From Cyclobacteriaceae bacterium (GTDB lineage Bacteria; Bacteroidota; Bacteroidia; Cytophagales; Cyclobacteriaceae): 33,897 nucleotides of DNA. The position numbers were made by a program, and so were the translations under genes. The notes below the pieces were generated by a model. The model saw nothing but the letters and a program-made list of their open reading frames with translations, did no database searches and had not been told where the DNA came from. Shown piece after piece: positions 1 to 8,266 of this stretch. Every line of letters begins with the position of its first letter. Position 1 is the first letter of the stretch. The DNA is taken from NCBI GenBank assembly GCA_029858965.1, contig JAOUDZ010000040.1:1-33897 (forward strand). Direction: 5' to 3'.

Positions 1-189
1 GAATCCATTATAATTCTTAAATGATGGCTCCCCGCCATGATCTCTGATAAACTCTTCGGCCAGTTTATCCAGGTCTTTGGTTTTCGTGCCAGGCTTAATA
101 TGCCTGGCTATTTCACCGTGAGCTTTCCCCAATATAAGGGAACCCTCTTTTATTACCTGGATCTCTTCTACCGTTTTTAAGTGAACCAT
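1..189 (-). CDS. map: Type I methionine aminopeptidase, N-terminal part
   Basis: Removes the initiator methionine from new proteins in the cytoplasm. Only the first 63 codons lie in the window; the gene runs off the left edge. The translation starts MVHLKTVEEIQVIKEG and continues with HIKPGTKTKDLDKLAEEF and a GGEPSFKNYNGF segment, which is the N-terminal pattern of type I enzymes. The metal-binding residues lie beyond the edge and cannot be seen. The ATG is 7 bases after the secY stop on the same strand, and secY-map is the standard order at the end of the spc operon, so co-transcription is likely. Confidence 0.9.
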   Translation of the reverse strand, partial: MVHLKTVEEIQVIKEGSLILGKAHGEIARHIKPGTKTKDLDKLAEEFIRDHGGEPSFKNYNGF

Positions 190-196
190 TCAGCCT

Positions 197-1513
197 TTAA
201 GCCGCAGCAAATTGAGAACGTCCTTTCACCCTCCCTGACTTCATCATACCCTCATAGTGCCTCATCAACAAGTAGCTTTCAATTTGCTGAAGTGTATCCA
301 ATACAACCCCCACCAAAATAAGAAGCGACGTGCCACCGAAGAACTGCGCGAAGTTCTGACCTACCCCTGCCCTCACAGCAAATGACGGAATAATCGCAAT
401 AGCTGCCAGGAAAAGAGCGCCAGGAAATGTGATTCTTGATAAAATTGTATCTATAAACTCGGCTGTCTGTTTACCAGGTTTTACACCGGGAACAAAACCA
501 CCATTTCGTTTCAAATTATCAGCGATGTCATTGGAATTGATGGTGATCGCTGTATAAAAGAATGTAAAGATCAGAATCATAATAGCAAACAACAAGCTGT
601 ATTGCCATGAGTAAGGATCAGAAAAAGTAGACCCAATGTATGCACCTATGTCACTATCCCTCCACATTCCTGCGATCAGGGCAGGGAAGAACATGAGCGC
701 TTGTGCAAAGATGATGGGCATTACACCTGCAGAATTTAGCTTCAACGGAATAAAGTCACGCTTGCCGCCATAAAGCTTATTTCCTATGACCTGCTTGGCA
801 TATTGAATAGGGATTCGGCGCGTTGCCTGTGTTAGTGCTATGACGGCAACAACTATTGCAAAGAGCACGAACAATTCAATAATAAAGAAGATGGCTTTAC
901 CAGGAAATTTATCTGTCACTTCTGAGACCAGCGATAAAGGTAATCTTGAAACAATACCGATCATGATCAGCATAGAAATACCATTGCCAATGCCCTTGTC
1001 CGTAATTCTTTCTCCCAGCCACATGCAGAACATAGTTCCTGAAATAAGGATGATGACGGATGTAACGTAGAAGAATGCACTGGGATTAATAATTACAGCA
1101 GGATCAATAGCGCCTTTCAGATAACTATAACCCTGGAATACCGTAATAAAAATTGTCAATACACGGGTATATTGATTTAAGCGTTTTCTGCCGGAATCAC
1201 CCTCCTTTTGAAGTTTTTGAAAATAGGGCACAGCAAATGAAAGGAGCTGTACAATAATTGAAGCCGAAATGTAGGGCATGATACCCAATGCGAAAATCGA
1301 CGCATTGTTAAAAGCACCTCCCAGGAAATTATTCAGGTAGCCCAGAATACCGCCTGAGTTTCTGCTGGGATCCAACAGATTAGCATCAATCCCAGGCAAT
1401 ACAATAAAGGAGCCAAGTCTGAAAATTATCAAAAACCCGATTGTATTCAGGATCCTGATCCTCAGATCTTCTATTGAAAAAATATTCTTTATGGTCTGAA
1501 AGAATTTCTTCAT
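197..1513 (-). CDS. secY: Preprotein translocase subunit SecY
   Basis: Forms the protein-conducting channel of the Sec translocon in the inner membrane, with SecE and SecG. The 438 residues are near the usual length and give about ten hydrophobic segments. The N-terminus (MKKFFQTIKNIFSIEDLRIR) followed by a first membrane segment with the FRLGSFIVLPGID plug-side sequence is diagnostic, as are the internal RRIPIQYAKQ segment (cytoplasmic loop before TM7) and the NGGFVPGVKPGKQT loop. The stop codon of rplO and this start share the region at 1513, so the two genes are translationally coupled. Identification is secure. Confidence 0.97.
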   Translation of the reverse strand: MKKFFQTIKNIFSIEDLRIRILNTIGFLIIFRLGSFIVLPGIDANLLDPSRNSGGILGYLNNFLGGAFNNASIFALGIMPYISASIIVQLLSFAVPYFQKLQKEGDSGRKRLNQYTRVLTIFITVFQGYSYLKGAIDPAVIINPSAFFYVTSVIILISGTMFCMWLGERITDKGIGNGISMLIMIGIVSRLPLSLVSEVTDKFPGKAIFFIIELFVLFAIVVAVIALTQATRRIPIQYAKQVIGNKLYGGKRDFIPLKLNSAGVMPIIFAQALMFFPALIAGMWRDSDIGAYIGSTFSDPYSWQYSLLFAIMILIFTFFYTAITINSNDIADNLKRNGGFVPGVKPGKQTAEFIDTILSRITFPGALFLAAIAIIPSFAVRAGVGQNFAQFFGGTSLLILVGVVLDTLQQIESYLLMRHYEGMMKSGRVKGRSQFAAA

Positions 1514-1959
1514 TACTTCACTGTTGTGACTGTTCCTCCTGTTTTTTCAATTGCCTGCGTTGCTGCAGCCGAAAAGGCATGTGCCTCAACACTTACTTTA
1601 GCTTTTAACTCACCTCTGCCCAATACTTTTACTTTGTCATTCTTGCCTACCACACCGTTCTCTATAAGTACCTGCAGGCTAAGCGCACCGGATTTGGTCT
1701 TCTCAGCAAGTGTTTCCAATACATCAAGGTTTACTGCCTTAAAGTATTCCTTATTGTTGTTTTTGAAGCCAAACTTAGGAACCCTACGCTGCAGTGGCAT
1801 CTGACCACCTTCAAAACCAGATTTACTGGAGTAGCCCGATCTTGATTGAGCACCTTTATGGCCACGCCCCGAGGTGCTTCCACCTGATCCCTGACCACGC
1901 CCAAGTCTCTTATTTGTTTTGACAGAACCCTCAGCAGGTTTTAGTGTATGCAGCTTCAT
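1513..1959 (-). CDS. rplO: 50S ribosomal protein L15
   Basis: Binds 23S rRNA in the large subunit and joins late in assembly. The 148 residues match the family length. The N-terminal half carries the basic, glycine-rich tail expected of L15 (KRLGRGQGSGGSTSGRGHKG), followed by the GGQMPLQRRVPKFGFKN core and a C-terminal domain ending in a GGTVTTVK strand. It sits between rpmD and secY, the standard position. It overlaps the secY start by one base and begins one base after the rpmD stop, so it is in the middle of a coupled cluster. Confidence 0.97.
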   Translation of the reverse strand: MKLHTLKPAEGSVKTNKRLGRGQGSGGSTSGRGHKGAQSRSGYSSKSGFEGGQMPLQRRVPKFGFKNNNKEYFKAVNLDVLETLAEKTKSGALSLQVLIENGVVGKNDKVKVLGRGELKAKVSVEAHAFSAAATQAIEKTGGTVTTVK

Positions 1960-1960
1960 C

Positions 1961-2140
1961 TTAAAGTTCCTTTACAGTAATCAAGTGATTCACTTTTGCA
2001 ATCATTCCAGCAATCTGTGGCGTCAGTTCCACTTCAACTGTTCTGTTTATCTTACCCAATCCCAAAGCCTGAATTGTACGTACCTGCCTTTCAGGTCTTT
2101 TTATTGTGCTTCGCTTTTGTGTGATCTGTACCTTTGCCAT
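1961..2140 (-). CDS. rpmD: 50S ribosomal protein L30
   Basis: Small large-subunit protein of 59 residues, a normal length for bacterial L30. The translation begins [17 protein letters not shown] and contains [16 protein letters not shown], the conserved L30 signature, then ends NHLITVKEL. It fills exactly the space between rpsE and rplO: five bases after the rpsE stop and one base before the rplO start. Position between S5 and L15 is the standard spc-operon order, which adds to the identification. Confidence 0.95.
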   Translation of the reverse strand: MAKVQITQKRSTIKRPERQVRTIQALGLGKINRTVEVELTPQIAGMIAKVNHLITVKEL

Positions 2141-2145
2141 GTTTC

Positions 2146-2664
2146 TTAGCCGTTAAATACTTTCGACAATGATACGCCCCTGTTCTTCGCCACGGTGTAT
2201 GCATCACGCATACTCGTCAATGCTTTAAAAGTGGCCTTTACAACGTTGTGTGGGTTAGAAGAACCTTTCGACTTTGCCAAAACATTATGTACGCCCGCAC
2301 TTTCCAATACAGCCCGCATTGCACCGCCGGCAATAACACCTGTACCTGGAGATGCAGGTTTGAGCAAAACAAAGCCACCACCAAACTTACCGATTGATTC
2401 GTGTGGCACTGTGCCCCGAATTATTGGCACTTTCACCAGGTGTTTTTTTGCATCATCAATGCCCTTTGTAATGGCATCCGTTACTTCATTTGCTTTTCCG
2501 AGGCCATATCCGACAACACCGTTTCCATCACCCACAACCACGATGGCTGCAAAGCTAAACCGTCGACCGCCTTTAACCACTTTTGCGACACGCTCAATGG
2601 CTACTACGCGTTCCTTGAGATCGATTTCGCTGGCTTTTACTGTACTTATATTGCTTACCGACAT
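2146..2664 (-). CDS. rpsE: 30S ribosomal protein S5
   Basis: Small-subunit protein at the mRNA entry side that contributes to translational accuracy. The 172 residues show the N-terminal double-stranded RNA-binding domain ([39 protein letters not shown] with GKANEV) and the C-terminal domain with the [20 protein letters not shown] loop and [15 protein letters not shown]. The start with a short leader ([15 protein letters not shown]) is 12 bases downstream of the rplR stop. Everything matches a normal, complete S5. Confidence 0.97.
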   Translation of the reverse strand: MSVSNISTVKASEIDLKERVVAIERVAKVVKGGRRFSFAAIVVVGDGNGVVGYGLGKANEVTDAITKGIDDAKKHLVKVPIIRGTVPHESIGKFGGGFVLLKPASPGTGVIAGGAMRAVLESAGVHNVLAKSKGSSNPHNVVKATFKALTSMRDAYTVAKNRGVSLSKVFNG

Positions 2665-2676
2665 ATTTCTAGTTTC

Positions 2677-3027
2677 TTAGAATTTTAAACCACCTTCTCT
2701 TGCGCCATCCGCCAAAGCCTTGATATTTCCATGGTACAGGTATCCGTTTCGATCGAAGACTATAGTATTAATACCAGACGCTATGGCCTTCTCCGCGATT
2801 TTCTTCCCTACATTCTTCGAATTCTCGATGTTCAATTTAGCCTTCTCGCCAAGCTCCGCAGTTGAAGCAGACGCAAGCGTAGTCCCTTTCAGGTCATCTA
2901 TAACCTGAACGAACAATCCATTGTTACTTCTGAACACAGACAAACGAGGCCGCTCTGTAGTTCCGCTTATTTTCTTGCGGATACCCCTCTTTATCTTCAC
3001 TCTTCTCGCGTTATTCTTGGTTGCCAT
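2677..3027 (-). CDS. rplR: 50S ribosomal protein L18
   Basis: Binds 5S rRNA in the central protuberance with L5. The 116 residues are of normal length. The N-terminal basic part includes [20 protein letters not shown], and the C-terminal half contains [20 protein letters not shown] and ends [11 protein letters not shown], the highly conserved L18 end. A 75-base gap separates its start from the rplF stop, larger than most gaps in this operon. I looked there for a promoter and saw only a GATTTTGTGATTTTGC repeat, not an exact TAnnTTTG. Confidence 0.97.
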   Translation of the reverse strand: MATKNNARRVKIKRGIRKKISGTTERPRLSVFRSNNGLFVQVIDDLKGTTLASASTAELGEKAKLNIENSKNVGKKIAEKAIASGINTIVFDRNGYLYHGNIKALADGAREGGLKF

Positions 3028-3102
3028 AGATTTATGTTTTACTCTATGATGTTTACTTATCTTATGGGTCGCAAAATCACAAAATCTTGCATCCTTACAT
3101 TA

Positions 3103-3660
3103 CTACTTTGCAGCGGCCTTACCAGCTTTTCTACGTACAAATTCTCCAGTGAATTTGATACCCTTTCCTTTGTACGGCTCAATTTTTCTAAGCGATCTCA
3201 ACTTAGCGGCTACCTGTCCGATTAGCTGTTTGTCAATACCTTCTAATATGACTGTCGGGTTCTGACCTTTCTCCTGCACAGTCTGCACCTTTATTTCCAT
3301 GGGCACCGCCAGAAAAACATTGTGTGAGTAACCCAAACTTAATTCAAGTACATTAGACTGGGCGTTGGCTTTGTAACCCACACCCACCAACTCTAGCTGA
3401 TGTTTATAGCCATTTGAGACACCTTCAACCATATTGGCTATGAGCGAGCGATACAAACCATGCATCGCTTTATGCCGTTTCTGCTCAGTCGGACGCTCCA
3501 CGAGTAAAGTTCCATCCTCCTGTTTGATGTTAAAATCAGGATCGATGCTTTGATGCAATTCACCTTTTGGTCCCTTAACGGTAACTTTGTTATTCTCTTT
3601 CGAGAAAGTAATGGTTACGCCTTTTGGAATTGTAACTGGTTGCTTACCTATTCGTGACAT
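3103..3660 (-). CDS. rplF: 50S ribosomal protein L6
   Basis: Large-subunit protein near the factor-binding site. The 185 residues show two copies of the L6 fold: the first begins MSRIGKQPVTIPKGVTI and includes VTVKGPKGEL, the second ends with RKIEPYKGKGIKFTGEFVRR and a KAGKAAAK tail. The conserved C-terminal EPYKGKGI motif, which contacts 23S rRNA, is intact. The start is 10 bases after the rpsH stop. A complete, ordinary L6. Confidence 0.97.
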   Translation of the reverse strand: MSRIGKQPVTIPKGVTITFSKENNKVTVKGPKGELHQSIDPDFNIKQEDGTLLVERPTEQKRHKAMHGLYRSLIANMVEGVSNGYKHQLELVGVGYKANAQSNVLELSLGYSHNVFLAVPMEIKVQTVQEKGQNPTVILEGIDKQLIGQVAAKLRSLRKIEPYKGKGIKFTGEFVRRKAGKAAAK

Positions 3661-3670
3661 GACATCTCAA

Positions 3671-4069
3671 TTAATACACGTAACACAATACTTCTCCACC
3701 AACATTCATCGATCGCGCCTCTTTGTCAGTAATTACACCTTTTGATGTAGACAGGATCGCGACACCCAAACCGTTCATAACCCGTGGCATGGAACTGGTA
3801 CCAGCATACTGCCGCAAACCAGGCGTACTTATTCTCTGCAGCGCTGTTATCGCTGACTCTCTTGTCTCCGGATTATACTTCAGGGCAATTTTTATAATAC
3901 CTTGATAGTTAGTACCATCCTCAAACTTGTAATTCAGGATATACCCCTTATCAAAAAGCACCTTTGTAATCTCCTTTTTGAGATTGGAAGCGGGTATTTC
4001 TACCACTCTATGGTTGGCCTTAATGGCATTCCGCAACCGGGTTAAATAATCTGCTATAGGATCAGTCAT
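3671..4069 (-). CDS. rpsH: 30S ribosomal protein S8
   Basis: Binds the central domain of 16S rRNA and in E. coli also represses the spc operon. The 132 residues begin [15 protein letters not shown], the S8 signature, and end with the conserved [26 protein letters not shown]. Unlike its neighbours it follows a 161-base gap after rpsN and has a clear ribosome-binding site: AAAAGGAG at 4085-4078, eight bases before the ATG, unusual in Bacteroidota. An internal promoter and hairpin lie just upstream, so rpsH and the genes after it may be transcribed separately as well as by read-through. Confidence 0.97.
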   Translation of the reverse strand: MTDPIADYLTRLRNAIKANHRVVEIPASNLKKEITKVLFDKGYILNYKFEDGTNYQGIIKIALKYNPETRESAITALQRISTPGLRQYAGTSSMPRVMNGLGVAILSTSKGVITDKEARSMNVGGEVLCYVY

Positions 4070-4077
4070 CTCTTATA

Positions 4078-4085
4078 CTCCTTTT
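4078..4085 (-). promoter_or_regulatory. Strong Shine-Dalgarno site of rpsH
   Basis: On the minus strand the sequence AAAAGGAG is followed by an eight-base spacer and the rpsH ATG. This is a near-ideal match to the 16S anti-SD and well spaced. Most genes in this window have no such site, which is the rule in Bacteroidota, so its presence here suggests specific translational control or high initiation on the internal transcript. Confidence 0.7.
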
Positions 4086-4090
4086 CTATT

Positions 4091-4123
4091 AAAAAGCAAG
4101 CCCGCGTTTTTTAAAACCGGGCT
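4091..4123 (-). terminator. Hairpin with U-tract before rpsH (attenuator-like)
   Basis: AGCCCG (4099-4104) pairs with CGGGCT (4118-4123), extended inside by a GTT/AAC pairing around a short loop with one bulged base. On the minus-strand transcript it is followed within three bases by five U residues (4095-4091). This resembles a weak intrinsic terminator for transcripts reading through from rpsN. The start site predicted from the adjacent promoter falls in its 5' arm, so transcripts started there may not form the full stem. Alternatively it is a protein-binding leader structure. Confidence 0.5.
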
Positions 4124-4124
4124 G

Positions 4125-4155
4125 CAAAGATATCGAACAATTTCAATAATCCAAA
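4125..4155 (-). promoter_or_regulatory. Internal promoter for rpsH and downstream genes
   Basis: On the minus strand TTTG (4155-4152) is followed by exactly 19 bases and TATCTTTG (4132-4125). This is an exact match to the Bacteroidota primary-sigma consensus (-33 TTTG, -7 TAnnTTTG). The bases after the -7 element, CAG, are the same as in the rplC promoter at 10712-10742. It would start transcription about 45-50 bases before rpsH. Inferred from sequence only. Confidence 0.75.
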
Positions 4156-4162
4156 CTGTTAT

Positions 4163-4196
4163 CAGGTTTCGCCCCAATAGCAAAAAGGGGGACCTG
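4163..4196 (-). other. Imperfect hairpin downstream of rpsN
   Basis: CAGGT (4163-4167) and CCCC (4172-4175) pair with GGGG (4187-4190) and ACCTG (4192-4196), giving a two-part stem with an internal bulge. It lies 35 bases after the rpsN stop and just upstream of the internal promoter. There is no U-run after it on the minus strand, so it is more likely a 3'-end-stabilising or regulatory structure than a terminator. Confidence 0.4.
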
Positions 4197-4230
4197 GATA
4201 CTCAGCAACCAATATTTTATCTCTTATTTA

Positions 4231-4500
4231 TTACCAGCTGGCCTTAGTGACGCCTGGTATTTTTCCATTTGATGCCATTTCACGAAATACGTTACGGCAA
4301 ACGCCGAACTTTCCCATATATCCTTTCGGACGACCAGTCAATTTACAACGGTTCTTAAGCCGCACCGGAGAAGCATTACGCGGAAGCTTGTCCAGTCCAA
4401 GGTAATCACCAGCGTCTTTGAGCGCTTTACGTTTTGCGGCGTAAATCACTACGAGCTTTTCTCTCTTTGTTTGCCTTGCTATTACTGATAATTTAGCCAT
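4231..4500 (-). CDS. rpsN: 30S ribosomal protein S14
   Basis: Small-subunit head protein. The 89 residues are the longer, zinc-free form: the C-terminal half has [20 protein letters not shown] and [10 protein letters not shown], with only two cysteines (KNRC, GVC) rather than the CxxC pairs of the zinc-binding form. It ends [11 protein letters not shown], the conserved S14 end. The start is eight bases after the rplE stop. The following 161-base gap to rpsH contains a promoter and two hairpins. Confidence 0.97.
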   Translation of the reverse strand: MAKLSVIARQTKREKLVVIYAAKRKALKDAGDYLGLDKLPRNASPVRLKNRCKLTGRPKGYMGKFGVCRNVFREMASNGKIPGVTKASW

Positions 4501-4508
4501 GCTGTTTC

Positions 4509-5060
4509 TTAGTTTTTGTTTGTAAAAGGCATCCCAAATGCTTTCAGAAGCTCATAGCTTTCTTCATCCGTTTTTGCCGATGTAACAAACGTGATATCCA
4601 TACCACTGATTTTGTTCACCTTATCGATAGAAATCTCGGGGAAGATAATCTGTTCGGTTACACCGAGTGTGTAATTTCCCCTGCCATCAAAACCTTTGGC
4701 AGAAACTCCACGGAAGTCGCGCACACGCGGGAGCGCAATATTCATCAACCGGTCTAAGAATTCATACATTTTATCACCACGCAGTGTTACGCGAACACCA
4801 ATTGGCATATCCTCCCTTAACTTGAAATTAGAGATTGCTTTCTTCGACTTCGTAGGCACTGCTTTCTGACCTGCGATATTGGTTATCTCCTCCACGGCAA
4901 TGTCAATCAATTTCTTATCTGACACCGCTATGCCCATGCCCTTGTTAATACAGATCTTTTTGATCTTAGGTACCTGCATAACTGACGAATAGGTGAATCG
5001 CTGCTTCAACGCAGGGACTATCTCGGCAGTGTACTTATCTTTTAATCTTGGAGTTGCCAT
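4509..5060 (-). CDS. rplE: 50S ribosomal protein L5
   Basis: Binds 5S rRNA and helps form the central protuberance and the contact with the small subunit. With the start at the ATG at 5060 it is 183 residues ([18 protein letters not shown]), a normal length; an upstream GTG would add one residue only. Conserved segments include [44 protein letters not shown] and the [11 protein letters not shown] loop. The start overlaps the rplX stop as TGATG, indicating translational coupling. Confidence 0.97.
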   Translation of the reverse strand: MATPRLKDKYTAEIVPALKQRFTYSSVMQVPKIKKICINKGMGIAVSDKKLIDIAVEEITNIAGQKAVPTKSKKAISNFKLREDMPIGVRVTLRGDKMYEFLDRLMNIALPRVRDFRGVSAKGFDGRGNYTLGVTEQIIFPEISIDKVNKISGMDITFVTSAKTDEESYELLKAFGMPFTNKN

Positions 5061-5401
5061 CACTTAATAAATTCTCCGGTTTTCTTAGAATATCTTTGAA
5101 GCTTATTCTTATCGTTAAGCTTACGCCCCGTACGGGTCGCTTTACCGCTAGCAGGGTCTATCAGCATCAAATTGCTGATGTGCAATGCAGCTTCTGTTTT
5201 TTTAATGCCACCCTCAGGTTTTCCTGCCGAAGGCTTTGTATGCTTCGTCACGATATTAATTCCTTCAACGATAGCTCTGTTTTTTTCAAGCACAATCTCG
5301 AGTACAGCTCCTGTCTTACCTTTGTCATCTCCGGCAAGCACTTTTACTGTATCTCCTTTGCGGATGTGCAACTTTGGTTTTGAGTTTTTTCTTTTCTCCA
5401 T
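5060..5401 (-). CDS. rplX: 50S ribosomal protein L24
   Basis: Assembly-initiator protein of the large subunit. The 113 residues contain the KOW motif near the N-terminus ([20 protein letters not shown]) and the later [13 protein letters not shown] segment, both conserved in L24. The length is slightly above the E. coli protein because of a basic C-terminal tail ending KTGEFIK, common in this phylum. It overlaps rplE by one base and follows rplN by three. Confidence 0.97.
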   Translation of the reverse strand: MEKRKNSKPKLHIRKGDTVKVLAGDDKGKTGAVLEIVLEKNRAIVEGINIVTKHTKPSAGKPEGGIKKTEAALHISNLMLIDPASGKATRTGRKLNDKNKLQRYSKKTGEFIK

Positions 5402-5404
5402 GGC

Positions 5405-5773
5405 TTAGATTACTTCAGGTGCCAATGAAACGATTTTCATATACTGCTTTTCTCTGAGCTCACGCGCTACCGGGCCAAAAATGCGGGTTCCGCGAGGTTC
5501 ATCCTGTGCATTCAACAGCACTGCTGCATTGTCTTCAAAGCGAATATAGGATCCGTCTTTTCTTCTAATTTCTTTCTTTGTCCGCACGACAACGGCCTTT
5601 GAAACAGTTCCTTTTTTCACCTGGCTGCTGGGTATGGCAGACTTAACCGTAACTACAATTTTGTCTCCGACGGAAGCATAACGTCTTCTGGTTCCACCAA
5701 GAACATGCACGCAAAGCACTTCTTTTGCTCCACTGTTATCAGCTACGGTTAGTCTCGATTCTGTGCTTATCAT
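5405..5773 (-). CDS. rplN: 50S ribosomal protein L14
   Basis: Large-subunit protein at the subunit interface. The 122 residues are exactly the usual length and begin [21 protein letters not shown], close to the family pattern. [19 protein letters not shown], the [17 protein letters not shown] segment and the end [10 protein letters not shown] are all conserved L14 features. It is two bases from rpsQ and three from rplX, inside the compact part of the operon. Confidence 0.97.
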   Translation of the reverse strand: MISTESRLTVADNSGAKEVLCVHVLGGTRRRYASVGDKIVVTVKSAIPSSQVKKGTVSKAVVVRTKKEIRRKDGSYIRFEDNAAVLLNAQDEPRGTRIFGPVARELREKQYMKIVSLAPEVI

Positions 5774-5775
5774 GA

Positions 5776-6030
5776 TTACTTGGCTTTTTCAACTACTTCT
5801 ACTAATCTCCAACGTTTATCTTTGCTCAATGGCCGCGTTTCCATTATGCGAACGGTGTCACCCACACCCGCTGTATTTGTCTCATCATGTGCTTTGAACT
5901 TAGTCGTTCTATTCACAAATTTTCCGTAGATCGGATGTTTTACCTTTCTGTCGACGGCAACGGTAATAGTCTTCTGCATCTTATTGCTTGTTACTTTACC
6001 AACCCGTTCTTTTCTGTCGTTCCTTTCCAT
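5776..6030 (-). CDS. rpsQ: 30S ribosomal protein S17
   Basis: Primary 16S rRNA-binding protein with an OB fold. The 84 residues begin [20 protein letters not shown] and contain [29 protein letters not shown] and [19 protein letters not shown], the characteristic S17 order. The conserved MQKTI and PLSK residues contacting rRNA are present. Its start is five bases after the rpmC stop and its stop two bases before rplN. Confidence 0.97.
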   Translation of the reverse strand: MERNDRKERVGKVTSNKMQKTITVAVDRKVKHPIYGKFVNRTTKFKAHDETNTAGVGDTVRIMETRPLSKDKRWRLVEVVEKAK

Positions 6031-6035
6031 AGGAA

Positions 6036-6230
6036 TTATTTTTGAAGTTCTTTTGCTTTCAATTCAGTATGTAACCTTGCCACTAGCTTCCTGGCCTCTC
6101 TCAGCTTCATCGGATTTTCGATGGCAGTAACCTGATGGGCAAACTGCAATTTTCGAAGCGCCTCTTTTTCAGTGCCGATTTTCTCTTTCAGTTCTTCCGC
6201 GCTTAATGCTCTTATATCTGAATTTTTCAT
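6036..6230 (-). CDS. rpmC: 50S ribosomal protein L29
   Basis: Small helical protein near the exit tunnel, where with L23 it forms the platform for trigger factor and SRP. The 64 residues are a typical length. The sequence has the L29 pattern: a start [18 protein letters not shown], a [18 protein letters not shown] centre and a helical end [13 protein letters not shown]. It overlaps the end of rplP by four bases (ATGA), indicating coupled translation. Confidence 0.96.
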   Translation of the reverse strand: MKNSDIRALSAEELKEKIGTEKEALRKLQFAHQVTAIENPMKLREARKLVARLHTELKAKELQK

Positions 6231-6658
6231 GACTTTAATGGTTCTACGTAGTCGCGTTTTACCGTAAACTTCGTCTTCACAGGTAATTTACCTTCTGCCA
6301 GCCGCATAGCCTCTTTGGCAGTTGCAATGTTCACTCCGCCTGCCTCAAACAAAATCGTTCCCGGCTTAATAACTGCCACCCAGTACTCAGGGGCACCCTT
6401 ACCTTTACCCATACGAACTTCAGCAGGTTTCTTGGTTATCGGCTTGTCTGGAAATATCCGAATCCAAACCTGACCCTCACGCTTCATTGCGCGTGTCACG
6501 GCGATACGTGCAGCCTCCAATTGACGCGCGGTAATCCAACCACCTTCAAGTGCTTTTAAACCAAAGGAACCAAACGATATGGAGTGGCCTCTTGCTGCCA
6601 TTCCTTTCACGCGGCCCTTTTGCATCTTTCTAAATTTCGTTCGTTTAGGCTGTAACAT
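6227..6658 (-). CDS. rplP: 50S ribosomal protein L16
   Basis: Contacts tRNA near the peptidyl-transferase and A sites. The 143 residues begin [16 protein letters not shown], the conserved L16 start. Further signature segments are [40 protein letters not shown] and the [16 protein letters not shown] loop, all intact. It follows rpsC after 32 bases and overlaps rpmC by four. Confidence 0.97.
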   Translation of the reverse strand: MLQPKRTKFRKMQKGRVKGMAARGHSISFGSFGLKALEGGWITARQLEAARIAVTRAMKREGQVWIRIFPDKPITKKPAEVRMGKGKGAPEYWVAVIKPGTILFEAGGVNIATAKEAMRLAEGKLPVKTKFTVKRDYVEPLKS

Positions 6659-6690
6659 CGCTACCTATCTTTTATGCTTCGAAATATTTA

Positions 6691-7509
6691 TCAATTCCTT
6701 CTTCCGCCACGGCTGTCGCCAGTACGTCTGCTACCACCCTCACTGCCACGTCGATCACCACCTGGTCTTCCTTCCCCACCTCTTCTTCTGCCACCGCGAT
6801 CACCACCACGATCGCCACCTTTGTGCTGGCCTCCGCCTTGCGGTGCATTGCTTACAACACCTACATTAGGAGAAAGATCACGCTTACCATAAATCTCCCC
6901 TTTGAATATCCATACTTTGATACCAATCTTACCATAAACGGTCTGCGATTCAGAGATTGCATAATCAACATCCGCACGCAGGGTATGGAGCGGGATACGC
7001 CCCTCTTTATACTGTTCCGTCCTCGCCATTTCGGCCCCGGCCAAACGACCTGAACATTTTATTTTAATTCCCTCAGCACCTACGCGCATCGCCGACGCAA
7101 TAGCCTGCTTCATGGCGCGTTTGTACGAAATCCTTGCTTCAATTTGCTGGGCAATTGATTCCCCCACCAATTTTGCATCCAATTCGGGACGCTTAATTTC
7201 AAAGATGTTTATCTGAACATCTTTGTTGGTAAGTTTTTTCAATTCTTCCTTTATCTTATCAACTTCAGTTCCCCCCTTACCGATCACTACACCGGGACGA
7301 GCAGTATGAATAGTAAGCGTAATGCGCTTCAAAGTCCTTTCAATTACCACCTTTGCAATGCCCCCCTTAGGGATACGCGCATCAACATATTTTCTGATTT
7401 TCTGGTCCTCAACCAATTTATCAGAGAAGGTTTTTCCACCATACCAGTTGGAATCCCAACCGCGTACAATTCCCAATCTAAAACCTACAGGATTAATCTT
7501 TTGTCCCAT
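6691..7509 (-). CDS. rpsC: 30S ribosomal protein S3 with RGG-rich C-terminal tail
   Basis: Binds the head of the small subunit at the mRNA entry and has helicase-like function with S4 and S5. Residues 1-220 are a standard S3: [14 protein letters not shown] start, KH domain with VIGKGG at 75-80, and the C-terminal [15 protein letters not shown] and [15 protein letters not shown]. Residues about 224-272 form a low-complexity tail of Gly, Arg, Asp and Ser with many RGG/GGDRGG units, absent from E. coli S3. The tail is in frame, uninterrupted and ends at the stop. It is probably disordered and RNA-binding. Confidence 0.97.
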   Translation of the reverse strand: MGQKINPVGFRLGIVRGWDSNWYGGKTFSDKLVEDQKIRKYVDARIPKGGIAKVVIERTLKRITLTIHTARPGVVIGKGGTEVDKIKEELKKLTNKDVQINIFEIKRPELDAKLVGESIAQQIEARISYKRAMKQAIASAMRVGAEGIKIKCSGRLAGAEMARTEQYKEGRIPLHTLRADVDYAISESQTVYGKIGIKVWIFKGEIYGKRDLSPNVGVVSNAPQGGGQHKGGDRGGDRGGRRRGGEGRPGGDRRGSEGGSRRTGDSRGGRRN

Positions 7510-7511
7510 TA

Positions 7512-7985
7512 TTATTCCTTCGTTTCTTTTTCTGTTGTCGTTGCTTCCGCGTTTTCTGGTTTATTCATGCTGTCAACGATTAGTGTCACATGATTAGAGC
7601 GTTTTCTCACACGGTGCGCTCTTCCCTGCGGGGCGGGCCTTAATCGCTTAAGGATACGACCACCATCAACCCAGATTTCTTTTACATAAAGGTCAGCTTC
7701 CTCAAGCTTAACATCTTGATGCTTTGATTCCCAGCTTGATATTGCCGAAAGCAAAAGTTTTTCAAGTTTAGGAGCTCCAACTTTGGGCTCGTACTTCAAA
7801 ATGTTTAGCGCTTTGCTTACGCGCTCGCCTCTTATCAAAGCTGCCACCAGGCGCATCTTGCGCGGCGAGGTAGGTACGTTCTTCAATTTTGCAATAGAAG
7901 GACCGCCTTTTGCTGCCTCTTTACGGGCATCGCGTTTTTCACGCTTGAGCACTGATTTCTTTGTCTTCTTCGCTTCAGCTTCCAT
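7512..7985 (-). CDS. rplV: 50S ribosomal protein L22, extended at both ends
   Basis: Lines the exit tunnel; its beta-hairpin reaches the constriction. The core is clear: [21 protein letters not shown], then [20 protein letters not shown] and a final HVTLIV strand. At 157 residues it is about 45 longer than E. coli L22. The excess is a lysine-rich N-terminal extension (residues 1-31) and an acidic C-terminal tail ending [10 protein letters not shown]. Two bases separate it from both rpsS and rpsC. Confidence 0.96.
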   Translation of the reverse strand: MEAEAKKTKKSVLKREKRDARKEAAKGGPSIAKLKNVPTSPRKMRLVAALIRGERVSKALNILKYEPKVGAPKLEKLLLSAISSWESKHQDVKLEEADLYVKEIWVDGGRILKRLRPAPQGRAHRVRKRSNHVTLIVDSMNKPENAEATTTEKETKE

Positions 7986-7987
7986 AG

Positions 7988-8266
7988 TTACCTAGCGTTA
8001 TCTTTCTTTGTACCGGAGTGTCCACGATAAGTACGGGTAGGGGCGAACTCGCCCAACTTATGGCCTACCATATTTTCTGTGACATATACCGGAATAAATT
8101 TATTTCCATTATGAACGGCAAACGTATGGCCAATCATTTCAGGCACTACGGTTGATCTTCTTGACCAGGTCTTGATAACAGACTTCTTTCCTGATTTCTC
8201 TGCGGCTTCCACTTTCTTCAAGACTCGGTAGTCGCAGTATGGTCCTTTTTTAATCGAGCGTCCCAT
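7988..8266 (-). CDS. rpsS: 30S ribosomal protein S19
   Basis: Protein of the small-subunit head that forms a bridge with the large subunit. The 92 residues begin [19 protein letters not shown] and contain [40 protein letters not shown] and the [11 protein letters not shown] end, all conserved in S19. Its start overlaps the end of rplB by one base, and it ends two bases before rplV. Confidence 0.97.
   Translation of the reverse strand: MGRSIKKGPYCDYRVLKKVEAAEKSGKKSVIKTWSRRSTVVPEMIGHTFAVHNGNKFIPVYVTENMVGHKLGEFAPTRTYRGHSGTKKDNAR

Noticed and set aside
3028-3102. Possible second internal promoter between rplF and rplR
   Set aside because: Only a GATTTTG repeat is seen; no TAnnTTTG with a matching TTTG 19 bases upstream.
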